DNA of 64,000 nt from Linum tenue (GCA_946122785.1 CAMGYJ010000011.1:8246001-8310000), one strand, 5' to 3'; counted from the first letter of the stretch, positions 47,497 to 58,301 are shown. A program made the numbers and translations. Notes: a model not told the origin generated them from the letters alone.

Positions 47497-48235
47497 ATTT
47501 TCAGAACATAGTCATATGAGTGTCTTTGCTTCCCCTGCTGTATATCCAAAAGAAGAGAACCATGGAGTCAAACCTCAAAATGATTGTACTTAGAAGATTG
47601 TGCTCGATCATTGCAGTTAGAAGGTAAATAACAAACCTTATATTAGTGTATAGTTTGCTTGCACTTAGAAGATTGTGCTCGATCATTGCACGATCAAGGA
47701 CCGCGCAGTTGTCCAGCAACAGTGCTTTCTGTTGAAGTACAACCAATAATAAATAAGCACATTGGTAATGAATGCAAGACCTGCCAAGTTGAAAAGTTCA
47801 TCATCACTAACCTGATGTGGCTTCAGTTATTCAAAAAATGCATTGATTTCGGGTTTCCTCCGGATCCTTTCCAAGTACACCTGAAACTACAACAAGGGAT
47901 TGGTCATAGCAGGTTTAAGGCATTGTTCGGAGATGGTTCAGTCAAAAGATTTCAAGAAGAGGATGGGGCACTGAATCGGTAAACAGAGGCACCCACTAGT
48001 GCCAAGTAAACACTAAGTTACTGCAGAGAGAGAAAGAGAGAGACAGAGGACCTTTTGTAGTATAGGACCTTTTGCACGTTACAGCAGCAGTCAAAGCTTG
48101 CTCCAATGCATCCTCATCAATATTTCTTCAATGAAGAAAGTGCAATCATTTTGAGGTTTGACTCCATGGTTTCTCGTCTTCTGGTATACAGGAGAAGGGA
48201 AGTAAAGACACTCATATGACTATGTTCTGAAAATT
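47497..48235. repeat. Inverted repeat arms (about 95 bp) inside the CACTA element
   Basis: The arm at 47497-47592 ('cagaacatagtcatatgagt', 'accatggagtcaaacctcaa', 'aatgattg') is repeated inverted at 48139-48235 with roughly 85-90 percent match by eye. The 546-bp loop includes a direct repeat 'cttagaagattgtgctcgat' (47590 and 47665). A transcript across it could fold into a long hairpin. Confidence 0.75.
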
Positions 48236-48563
48236 TTACCTCAATACCCAATTAGAAATGGCAAAGGTACTTGAACTAAACAATGTTAAGCAATGCTGTC
48301 TTTGAAATTACCTTCTCAATCTTTCCCAAATCAAGATGTTCCTGCAATTATTCTTGAACTACAACCCAACTCTAGTTGACAGGAAGTCATCCCTGCATTA
48401 AGATTTAAGTGATGTTGGTATTATTGTTATCATATAAAAGGAGAGAGAACATCATGAGGACTAGGACTTAAGTCAACCATACTCACAAGCACCATAACTC
48501 GACCTACAAGAGCTCACCTCTTAAAGACGACTTGAGTAAATAAAAAAGATCACTAGCATAACC

Positions 48564-48650
48564 CATATGCTCCTTCTGCTTAGCATGTTCTTCAGGTGGC
48601 ATTGGCCCCTTCTTCACATTTGTTTGGTCACAGCATGGTGCCCATCCCAT
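48564..48650 (-). pseudogene. R2R3-MYB first-exon fragment captured in the CACTA element
   Basis: The minus strand reads MGWAPCCDQTNVKKG, then PMPPEEHAKQKEHM, which matches the invariant start of plant R2R3-MYB proteins (MGRAPCC ... KKGPW-S/T-PEED). The R-to-W, W-to-M and D-to-H changes hit conserved positions, including the first DNA-binding-repeat Trp, so it is not functional. Homology stops after 29 residues and the frame ends soon after. It is preceded by 'gtttgtgcag', an acceptor-like site. Confidence 0.75.
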
Positions 48651-49354
48651 TTCTCTGCACAAACCATAACAAGAAGCTAAGCTAGCTAGCAGGAAAGACA
48701 ATGAAAGAAATGTACTTTAACATAGATATATTTATGTTATAACTCTTCATCACACAAATTAGGGAGCAACCAGTAGAGTTTGATGCTAAATGACAACTTC
48801 ATGTCAACAATACATGATCTGATTTGGTTCAATATCAAGTTGAAATGTTATGAACTACATTTGTCTTTTCTCGGCGTGCTTATAAAAGATCCAAAAAGAA
48901 ATTCGAGACTCAATTGAAGCATGAAAATCAGGACTTGGTCAAGATTTAGAAATTCACCTATGGATATTGATGAACACTTGCACCTTGGTTGTACTAGGAA
49001 TCTGCCGCTCCTGCTGTCAGAATGATATGCTTTAAGAAATCAATTTTGCAATCAGTAAAAACCCGGGTAATTGTACAATTTAAAGCAGCAAGTAGAAGCT
49101 CGTTGTTTAGAATTTATGCTCTCTGACTTAAGCTAATGAGAATTTCTTAGAACTAGACTACATTGACAGTGACAGGATATGCTTTAGAGGGTATTATTAA
49201 TACATACCGGATACCAAGTTGGCAGCTCAAAACCATCGATGAAGAATCATCGTCAACTGTACCTTATGAACAAGTCCATTACCTTGAGAACATAATTCAG
49301 CTCATCATCATTTCTCATGTGCAGGAAAATACTTCTCTAACACACAAGACTCAT

Positions 49355-49652
49355 AATATTCTAAGTACAGAGAACCTAATGATCTACTCATCACCCAATA
49401 TCTTCCAGCTCATGGGTTAGTACTATTAATTACCTAAATTCTCTATATGCTACTGCTTCTTACACAAGAAATAAAATAAAAAAGAAATGTCATGGCAGTA
49501 CTATTAATATTCTAAGTACAGAGAACCTAATGATCTACTCATCACCCAATATCTTCCAGCTCATGGGTTAGTACTATTAATTACCTAAATTCTCTATATG
49601 CTACTGCTTCTTACACAAGAAATAAAATAAAAAAGAAATGTCATGGCAGTAC
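49355..49652. repeat. Tandem duplication, period 151 bp
   Basis: The block starting 'aatattctaagtacagagaa' and ending 'tgtcatggcagtac' is present at 49355-49503 and 49506-49652 with no differences that I can see. It lies within the CACTA element and is probably a recent duplication or an assembly artefact. Confidence 0.85.
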
Positions 49653-49924
49653 ACCAGAAAGGATTTGCGTATAATACCTGTATATCAATGACCAGAACAA
49701 AATGAAGCTTCTTCCCAGCTGCTGTATGTAATGGTAAAGGTATCGTCAGTGGTGGCATGCCTATGTTTTAGTTGGTTTATTCTGCTGCTTGACTGATGAA
49801 GGTTAAAAAATGTTCAAACATACGGAAGAGTAAACTCTGAACATATGAATTATCAACCATGAATGGTTCCTACCATGTGGAACTCAACATATGTTGGAAT
49901 GCTAATAACTAAAACAAAATTAAG

Positions 49925-50739
49925 TTACCTATAACTGATGATTCTCAATTCATATCTGGGGAACAAACCACATTGCACCAAAAATAAAACAATCAAATTC
50001 TCCACCCACATCGCTAAAGGGGTCTGGTTTTGGCAAGGAGGTGAAGAGTACCACCCAAGGGCATGAGCTGATTTTATAGATTCAACGATCTTTGGTTGCA
50101 ATGGAGTCTGAGTAAAGCACTGTGCAATGTCCTTATCTGTTTTCCCTAGCGAATTGACCTCCATCATCATCCTATCCTATAGCAAATAACTGAATAGTTC
50201 AGGATAAGGAAATGGCTAACAGTAGCAGTATAAAATGACTAATCTATCAAGTAGCAGACGAAGCAGGGAGATGAGTAAAGATACCGGCAAAGTAAAAAGA
50301 TCATGAAAAGAAATGTCCAGTAATTTTGGAGTCAATCAGACAATATGCATTTTGTACTCTACAAAAGGAGTTACCATTTCCTGCTGATCTTGCATCTCAT
50401 CCGCTACCTTCTTTCCTGTACACACAACAAATTTAACCATCACCAACCACCAACAACATAAATCCCACCGAATCCTCTGCTTTAGTAGATACATAAAAAA
50501 ACTATAAAATACAACTTACACTTAAGCAAGCAAAAACCAGAACATAATGTAAAACCCTAGAATGTATAAGGGATCAAGTAGATAGCAAGGATAAGCATTA
50601 ACTGAGACGAGTAGTGAGTGAATTTTTATTTGATTCGGGCTTGGAAGGGGAGGAGACGAAGAAGCAGAGCATCGTCCCTTTGTTGGTTGTCGTCGACGTC
50701 GAGCACCAGAGTCAAAAAGACATCGGAGAGCCGATCCAT
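49925..50739 (-). pseudogene. Unidentified multi-exon gene fragment in the CACTA element
   Basis: Minus-strand exon-like blocks: an ATG at 50739 opens MDRLSDVFLTLVLDVDDNQQ and runs 37 codons to 50626; a short block KKVADEMQDQQEM (about 50415-50375) sits between 'tgtacag' and 'gtaact', good splice sites; and a longer block EVNSLGKTDKDIAQCFTQTP (about 50170-49950) ends at 'ccccag'. The pattern looks like a captured or formerly expressed host gene. I do not recognise the protein. Confidence 0.4.
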
Positions 50740-50943
50740 GTTACTTCGTCTTCTGCTGCTTCGAATTTCTAGCTTCTGCTCTCACATGGAATGAATGTTC
50801 TATCTACCACAACAAGAAGCAAGAAGTACTGATTCCGATCAAAATATGAGAGAGAGAGAGTGAATAACCTACTTGAGAGAATTAAAATTGATTTCAATCG
50901 GAGATTGCAATCTCTATCAAATTTCACGAACAGCTACCAGAGA

Positions 50944-51127
50944 GTTCATTAACCGCCTGTCGAATCAGCTTCGTCGGAGAAGCTATCGGCAATGCTCGTA
51001 TGGTGGAGTTCGTTAACCGCCCGTCGAATCAGCTTCGTCGGAGACGCTATCGGCAAAGCTCGCGTGGTGGAATTCGTTAACCGCCGTCGAATTAGCTTCG
51101 TCGGAGACGCTATCGGCAAAGCTCGAA
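50944..51127. repeat. Three-copy 64-bp minisatellite in the CACTA element
   Basis: Units start at 50944, 51008 and 51072 and share 'ttaaccgcc', 'gtcgaatYagcttcgtcgga' and 'gctatcggcaaWgctcg'. The copies differ by a few bases, so expansion is not brand new. Confidence 0.85.
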
Positions 51128-51753
51128 TGCTGACTAGAACTTTTGTGCTATGGACGAAGAAGCATTAGAAGATGGAAGCGGGAAGTGGCACTGGACTAGG
51201 GATTTGTTTCTTTACATTTGGGATTGGAATTTTTTTTGCCCCGTGAAAAGATAGAAACAGTAAAACTAGATGAAATGGTTGGTTAATTACTTAATCCCTA
51301 GCAAGGGTTTCTCAACCCCTGATATATACCGCATCTACGCGAGTTTCAGGAAACATTAACAAGGGTTTCATGAACCCCTGCTACCAAACCCTTGCCATAG
51401 ACTCATTTTCTTGTAGTGAGGATTGCCTCTTTTGACCACATGCTTAACTTAGTGCGGGCGGCTGCAAATATTCTCTTGAATTTGATTTTTTTTTTTTTTT
51501 TACAATCTTGAATTTGATTTTTGAAATGAGGTAATTTCACTCAATTGTTTTATTTCATAATTGTTTCATAAAAACATATAATTTTAAATTATTTGCTCAT
51601 TTCTGTCGATTTAAAAATAGAGATGCGCGAAAATAGACTCAAATTAAAACTCTATTTGTGAGCGTAATGTAATGGTAAGAGGTAAGAGGTGATAGTAAAT
51701 TGCATCATTGTAATTGATACATTCTCATTTACTGTTGTCAAATAATAATGTTT

Positions 51754-53882
51754 TTTTTTTTTTTTTCCAAGTTATACCGAAGTACAATAGTTAAAACCTC
51801 TACCCGAACCCCGAAAATACATCAATGCAACCACCCTACAAAATCAAAGGACGCTATCTCTACAGGGGACAGCAACAGAGCTTGTCTTGCCACTCTATGG
51901 GCAGCCCAGTTGGCAGTCCTCGGAACCGCACTAAAAGGAATACACGAGGAACAGGACCTCACTAACTGAAAACAATCACGAAGCAAGGGCCCACCCACCG
52001 AATCTTCGCAGCATCTACCATCTAGTTGGCGCATAACTTCTTCGGAATCTCCTTCTATGATGACGAGGGGAAGACTTCGAGAGATAACAAGAGAAATGGC
52101 GTCCCTTGCGGCCAACAGTTCAGCAAGATAAGGATTCGAAACTCCAGGATGATGGAAACCCAAGGCCAAAAAGACTTGCCCATCTGGCCCTCGAGCGACG
52201 AGACCTGACGAGCAACCCGGGGCACGAACAGCAGCATCGAAATTGATCTTTATATAACCATCCGGGGGACCAATCCAATTGGCAGGGCGAGACGACTGAG
52301 GGCGGGGCAAAAATACCAGAGGCTGGGGGGGGGGGGGGAGAGAGGAAAATTCTTGGACTTGAAAGAAGAGCTGACGGGCAAGCGAAGTGGCTAGTGGTTG
52401 AGTGAATTCAAATACCACTTTATTTCTAGATTTCCAAATTCTCCAAAGAAGGCAAATACATGGGAGATAGTGGATTTGGAAGTTTTCCGAGTTCATAACA
52501 TGTCGCCACCAAATACCAAAGTTATCAGTTGGGGCGGAACTAATTAAACAGCTTAAACCCACCATATTCCAGAGTTGTAGAGCAACGGAAGGCTTGTACC
52601 AGTTTAATTGCTTTAGGGGATTAATTAATTATTATATTAAAACCATTAATTTCCGTAACCTCCATGATAAATATCATAGTAATACTTATCAACTTAAACG
52701 GAAGAAAAAATGATTTAAGAAGGAAAGAAAACTCGGCTTATATATATCAGAGATCCCATAACCGTAACAATAATTATTATTATCTCAATCAAAACACACC
52801 ATAATGACAATAATAAATGAATTATGAACCGGTGGGGTGGCAGAAAGCTAAAACTCCAAAAAGCTATAATCGGCACCAAACCTTAAAGTAACTTTACGGT
52901 AAGGAGGATTTTTTTTTTTTTTTTTATATTTTGCTTAATTCCCCATCCTTATTACCGAAACTGCAATTTGTAATAACCAAGCAAACAGCAGTATTACAGC
53001 AATAATTACATTTTTCTGAAATTAATTAGCGCTGCCAACCTTCAATAACCGACCAAAATCCAGTGAGCATGACTTCACTTCCTTCTGCCGTTGTAACTCA
53101 AATTTAAATGAATTAAAGTGTAGGATATCAAATCTATTAAGTAGACTTAATGGTCAATTAATTATACCACGAAACGTTTAGGGTCCTTTATCCCGTAATT
53201 GACGTTTCGGATAATTAAATGTCCAGAAACTCTCATTGGATTGGGGTTCTCCGACGAGCGATGAAAATTTTCCGGCGAGGTCGCCGTTTTGGCCGCGATT
53301 CATTCATCTAGCAAGCTAACTAACCCAAACGAGTCATGGAGTCAGAGTTTGCTTTGGATTTCAATCGCTGCCGGTAGGGAGTCCAGGAAACAACTGAGGA
53401 ATTCCAAAAATAATTTGGGCTATCCGCCCAATTTATCGTCGTCGGTGTCGATTTTATAATCGGTCGTTGGGTGCCGTGGAATGAAAATTGAAACTCCCAA
53501 AAGCACAGCAGGGGATTTGAATAATAAAAATCAGAGGAATAGATATCCTCAATTAACTGGGTTCCTTCAAAGAACACAGATATGATGTTTACAAACCACA
53601 TAGCTTGAAACGAACAACTCCGCAAGAGAAGGAGTACATCTTCTGGAAAAGGAAGCTTAACCAATCCAGAAAAGATCGGTGTAACCGGCTATAGGCCGTA
53701 ATGACGAGTGTCGTCGTTTGCTCACCACAATATTGGTGGTTCGAGTACATCACCGAGTAGGCCCGCTTCTCGTCGAGGGTGCCGTCGAATCGGAGACCGT
53801 ACTGCGACAACCATTTTTAGGGTTTTTGGGATTGGGAGGAACGGAGAAGGGATCCTGGGCGATTTTTTCCCCGACTTCCCCC
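51754..53882 (-). mobile_element. LINE insertion with 18-bp target-site duplication
   Basis: An 18-bp direct repeat, 'tgtcaaataataatgttt', lies at 51736-51753 and 53883-53900. The plus strand begins with a T-run (poly(A) on the minus strand), followed by the LINE RNase H domain. The far end (53200-53880, minus strand) is GC-richer leader-like sequence. At about 2.1 kb it is far shorter than a full LINE, so the middle is deleted or replaced. A second T-run at 52910-52925 hints at another nested or internal retro-insertion. Confidence 0.75.
51822..52565 (-). pseudogene. C-terminal RNase H domain of a LINE ORF2
   Basis: A 247-residue open frame with CLLWRIWKSRNKVVFE (the end of the zf-RVT region) and a plant-type RNase H domain: GYIKINFDAAVRAPGCSSGL, YLAELLAARDAISLV, IIEGDSEEVMRQL, VPRTANWAAHRVAR. 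The D-E-D pattern of the catalytic site is present. It has no reverse transcriptase upstream, so it is only the tail of ORF2. Confidence 0.88.
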
Positions 53883-54256
53883 TGTCAAATAATAATGTTT
53901 AACCAAATTATTTCATTTTAACCCTCATTCAAACTGCTCTATCAATATCATGATTCTTGGTGCCTTAAGCTCCAGTTAGAATTCCAAAACTTCCTTATCT
54001 TATCTTTTAACTAAACTTGTAGTGGTTAATATATTGTATTATAACTAAATTTTTAGCAAGGATTGAAATACTGAATCATACTGGCGGTTCGACCAGAAAA
54101 ACTTTCTATTGGTGGCTAAATCAGTAGGCAGTATTTACTATTTAGCAGTAATGAAGTGGTTGAACCACGATTTTAGCATAAAATACCCTATCGCTAACTT
54201 TTCCGGTACAACCTCCGATATAGTATTTCATTCCTTGATTTTTAGTATATATATAT

Positions 54257-55088
54257 AGGGATCTCCTACAGTAACTTGGGTATAATTTCAAGTTAGGTAA
54301 CTTGCATAGATCTAAACCATTAAAATTAACCAAACTTATTTTCAACCAATGATTAAATAAATAAAAATAAAAAAATAACTAAAAAAATAAATGGCAACAT
54401 GCGTTGCCGGTCACCACATTCCAAGTTACCTTTTTTCTATTTTTTTCCTTTCCATTTTCACATTTAGTTGTCTTTCCATATTTTAACATTTCCTTTTTTA
54501 ATTCTTATTGAATTAGAAGCGTTACGTAAGCCTTCCGTAATAGCTTAGCTCTTTACGTAACACGACGTTAATACTCATTACGTAAAGAAATCTTCTATTA
54601 CGTAAGGCTTCCGTAATGATATTTTACAATTGTTACGTAAAATACATATTCACTACGTAAAGGTTACGGAATTATAGTTATTTCTTACGTAACAGTTAAA
54701 TCGGAAGCGTTACGTAAGGCTTCCGTAATGACTTAGCACTTTACGTAACGCAAGGTTAATACTCATAACGTAAAAAGACCTTCCATTACGTAAAGGTTAC
54801 GGAACGACAATTATTTCTTACGTAACAGTTAAATCAGTAGCGTTACGTAAGGCTTCCGTAATGACTTAGCATTTTATGTAACGCGAGGTTAATACTCATT
54901 ACGTAAAGACACATTCTATTACGTAAGGCTTCCGTAATGATCTTTTACAACTGTTACGTAAGATTATCATATGTTACGTAACCATTACGTAATGCCTATT
55001 GTATTTTACGTAATACGACCTGTGAAACCTGCTATAACAGGTAAAAAAATTCAAGTTACCTTACTTCAAGTTACCGTAGGAAATCCCT
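54257..55088. mobile_element. Inverted-repeat DNA element (MITE-like) upstream of CYP82 gene B
   Basis: Left end AGGGATCTCCTACAGTAACT; the inverse of the right end is AGGGATTTCCTACGGTAACT. Inverted similarity extends about 45 bp ('caagttaggtaactt'). Both sides border an (AT)n run ('atatatata') that probably includes the target duplication. The core holds the TACGTA array. 832 bp, no coding content. Its right edge is 103 bp before the CYP82 start codon. Confidence 0.8.
54521..55012. promoter_or_regulatory. Array of about 18 TACGTA palindromes
   Basis: By hand count, 18 copies of TACGTA occur in about 490 bp, nearly all as TTACGTAA. They sit in a degenerate repeat of about 165 bp with the phrases 'gcgttacgtaaggcttccgt' and 'ggttaatactcatWacgta'. 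ACGT-core palindromes are bound by plant bZIP factors, and TTRCGTAA is also known as a NAC-type site. Such density just upstream of a P450 gene could act as an enhancer. Function is inferred. Confidence 0.6.
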
Positions 55089-55098
55089 ATATATATAT
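55089..55098 (+). promoter_or_regulatory. Likely TATA box of CYP82 gene B
   Basis: 'atatatatat' starts exactly at the right border of the inverted-repeat element and lies about 95 bp before the ATG. If used, the core promoter sits on the insertion junction. Confidence 0.5.
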
Positions 55099-55190
55099 CC
55101 TCACACAATCATAGTGAAATAACTCATGAACCCCTAAACCCACTTCAGAACTAGAATCTCACTACCACTCATAACACTGACGAAGTCGTC

Positions 55191-57970
55191 ATGGACCTCG
55201 CTCCATCTCTCAACACAATCGCAGCTTTAGCCTTCGTCGCCCTCGCCCTCGCCCTCTATCACTCACATCGACGAACCACCAAGCTTCCTCCTCCACCTCC
55301 CATGGCGGGGGGCCGGCGGCCCATAATCGGCCACCTCGGGCTGTTCACGGCCCACAACAGTCTCCCCCACGTAACCCTCGGAGCCCTGGCAGACAAACAC
55401 GGCCCAATCTTCACGATCCAGCTCGGGATCCACCGAGCCGTGGTCGTCAACTCGTGGGAACTCGCCAAGGAGCTATACTCAGACCACGACTTGATCATCT
55501 CCACGCGCCCGAACCTCACCGCCACCAGGCTGCTCGGCTACGACATGGTCATGTTCGGGTTCGCCCCCCACGGCGGCTACTGGCGGGAGATGAGGAAATT
55601 CGTCATACTTGAGCTCCTCTCCCATCGTAAAATCGAGTTGTTGAGAGATGTTCGAGCGTCCGAAGTAGCATGTCTAGTCAACGAGATCAACGGGCTTTGG
55701 AAGGAGAAGAACAGTGGCAGAGTCAAGTTGTCTCCAGGAGGGACTATAGCTCCTCTCAACTTTCAAAAGTAGGTAAATTTACATGTAAAAGTTATACCAA
55801 AATTGAAAAATAGACTAGTTAGTATGACCAATGTAGTCAAAATCACGTTACAAAACTTAAGAACTTACGTTTTGACCCTTATAGATCACCAAAATACTTC
55901 TACTTAGAATCGCGCATTTCACTTACAATTTGCATTCAAAATCTACACTTTAAAGATTAAAAACTTACGTTTTTAGGTTATTAGGTCACTAGAACTCTTC
56001 TTTGTAGAATCACGATTTGGACTGCATTTATGACTCTATCCCCCTTCCTAATGACCATGGTTTAAATCCCTCAAACGTAAACCTTTTAGTCTTCTCATTC
56101 AGATTTCTGGTTTCGCCACCGAAAAAGGGAGAGGACGGGGCGGTTGAGATCGAGCTGAAGAGGTTGTTTGGGGACATGACGCTGAACGTGATCATGAGGA
56201 TGGTTGTCGGGAAGAGGCTGTTCGGTAGGGGTGGCGGCGGGGTTGAGGAGGAGGAGGCGCGGCGGTGCAGCGAGGCGATAAGGGGGTTGTTCCACTACTT
56301 GGGTATGTTTGTGCTGAGAGACGCGCTGCCGTTTTTGGGTTGGATGGACGTGGGAGGGCACGAGAAGGCGATGAAGAGGATTGCTGAAGAGCTGGATGGG
56401 TTTCTTGATGGATGGTTGGAGGAGCACCGGAGGAAAAGAGGCGCCGCCGGTGATGGCGGCGGGGAAGGGGAGCAGGACTTCATGGGCGTGATGCTGGCCG
56501 TGCTGGATGGTGCGAAGTTTGAATTTGAAGGGCATGATCCTGATGTCATTAACAAGTCAGCTTGTTTGGTAAGAATGTCGGTTATACTTATACAGGAGCA
56601 GGACATATTTCTTTTGAATTCTCTATATTCATTTAAACAAAATGATAGTTTAATTAGTTCATCCATTTCAATATTTTGATTTTCTAATTCTTAAACTTCA
56701 AGTGTGTTATTTAATTTTCATTACGTGAATAATAATCTATTTAATTTAATCTGACTAGACTATCAGTAAAGTCCATTCACTTCAATATTTTAATAATTTT
56801 AGGTCTTCAACTTAGGTATGTATATTTAACTCCAGTTAAATACAATTTTACATTTTCTAATGAGTCAATTTTGGAATGAATAAGTGTAAATTTAGTAATT
56901 CGACATCTAATGAGTCAATTTAACCTATATAACACGAAAATTTATGTTTTATAATACAAGCTCAAAAAGTTTTCATTTTTACATATATAGAGACTGTTAT
57001 AATCATTGAGTATAAGATACTCCATATATTTTTAGTGAGATATTAATCCTATGTACATAATGAACGAAATCGATTTCGAAGAATAATATAGCATAACCTC
57101 TAATGGATAAATCTTAGAATCAAATTCTCTAAACTCAATCCCGAATATCAATGTAGTACAAAATTATAATTAAACACTATTGTTCATCGTAATACAATAA
57201 AATACATTCAACCGCTAAATCACTTGAAGTATGATATACGAGTCTGTTACGCCAACCTAATTCCCACTTTTTGTTTCTATAACACTGAGCTCCGGAACGA
57301 ATGGATGGCACTGATCGCGTGTGGATTAATTTTGTCTTTTACATTTCAGAACCTAATCGCCCGGGGAACAGACACAACAACAGTGACACTTACGTGGGCA
57401 ATTTCCTTACTCCTCAACAACAACGACGTCCTGCTAAAAGCCTACCAAGAGCTAGATAAACAGGTAGGCACGCAAAGACCGGTCAACGAATCCGACATTC
57501 CAAACCTCACCTATCTCCAAGCCATAGTAAAAGAGACATTACGCCTCTACCCGGCGGCGCCGCTGTCGGGCCCACGCGAGTTCACGTCGGACTGCGTCGT
57601 CGGCGGCGGCTACCACATTCCGAAGGGCACCCAGCTCATAACCAACATCTGGAAGATCCAGACCGACCCGCGGGCCTGGACCGAGCCGCTGGAGTTTCGG
57701 CCCGAGAGGTTCCTGGGCCGGACTGGTGGTGGGCTGGGCTCCGAGTACATGCCGTTCGGGAGCGGGAGGAGGTCGTGCCCGGGGATGGCGTTTGGGATCC
57801 ATATGGTGAATTCGGTTCTGGCTAGCTTTTTGCATGCGTTTGAGATTCGGAGGGTTGGAGATGATGCGGTGGTTGATATGACGGAGAGCCCTGGGCTGAC
57901 TAATATGAAGGCTACGCCGCTTGAGGTTTTGGTTTCACCTCGGCTGCCTCTCGAAGTTTATGGCGGATGA
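55191..57970 (+). CDS. Cytochrome P450, CYP82 family (gene B)
   Basis: Model: exons 55191-55768, 56103-56568 and 57350-57970, all GT-AG, 554 residues. It has an N-terminal anchor (IAALAFVALALALY), the hinge KLPPPPPMAGGRRPIIGHLG, a C-helix with HGGYWREMRK, DALPFLGWMDVGGHEKAMKR, an I-helix ARGTDTTT, ExxR in ETLRLYP, FRPERF, and the heme loop MPFGSGRRSCPG. The last intron matches the main intron of gene A. The first intron (55769-56102) is extra: without it a TAG stop at 55770 ends the frame. Splicing keeps the frame but adds about 25 residues (from GRVKLSPGG to FLVSPPKKG) before ELKRLFGDM. The I-helix has Arg where Gly or Ala is usual. It may be functional, or recently disabled by an insertion. 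Role as for gene A: an ER monooxygenase, substrate unknown. Confidence 0.85.
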
Positions 57971-58301
57971 TCGTATGTCGTTGGATTTGGATCAAATAGT
58001 TCGATATACAAAGTCTATAATAAGTTAGTAGTTGGGGCTACATATCTCGAGTGTATATTATGCAAACTATATATTGTGAGTGTACTTTAGTTTGTTTATG
58101 TAATTATGTTGAGTTTTCATGCTATTAGAGAGTGGTATAAGATCCAGCAGAACCTTCTCCCAACAAATCGAATTATTGGGATCAACTGGTTCTTGACATG
58201 GTATCAGAGCTTGTTTGCCAAGTTGTCGTGTGTTCGAATCTCCAAGACCCCCAATATTAACAGTTGATTAAAGCACAATGTATGGTGGGTCTGTGTAAAG
58301 A
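57971..58301 (+). repeat. 3' flank of gene B with dispersed repeat copy 3
   Basis: At 58170-58300 the sequence 'attattgggatcaactggtt' then 'acatggtatcagagcttgtt' is the best kept copy of the repeat also seen near 1615 and 43140. It includes the tRNA-Met PBS-like TGGTATCAGAGC and a B-box-like 'gttcgaatc'. No LTRs or genes are attached. Confidence 0.5.

Larger units (their letters stand above)
46701..51418. mobile_element. CACTA (EnSpm) element carrying host gene fragments
   Basis: The left end is CACTACAAAAAAATGGGTCT and the inverse of the right end is CACTACAAGAAAATGAGTCT, both continuing 'atggcaagggttt'. The 3-bp target duplication 'agg' is present on both sides (46698-46700, 51419-51421). 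Subterminal arrays of 'agcaagggttt' and 'aacccctgcta' fill 46720-47030 and 51295-51400. There is no TNP2-type transposase, so movement would need help from elsewhere. The 4.2-kb inside contains MYB-derived sequence, splice-site-like joints and several internal duplications. Confidence 0.95.

Noticed and set aside
54521..55012. CRISPR-like array
   Set aside because: The short palindromes are irregularly spaced inside a plant inverted-repeat transposon; there are no uniform repeats and spacers or cas genes.
55770..55772. A TAG stop making CYP82 gene B a pseudogene
   Set aside because: A GT donor overlaps it and a good acceptor at 56102 restores the frame, so an intron is the simpler reading. 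Pseudogene status remains possible and is noted.
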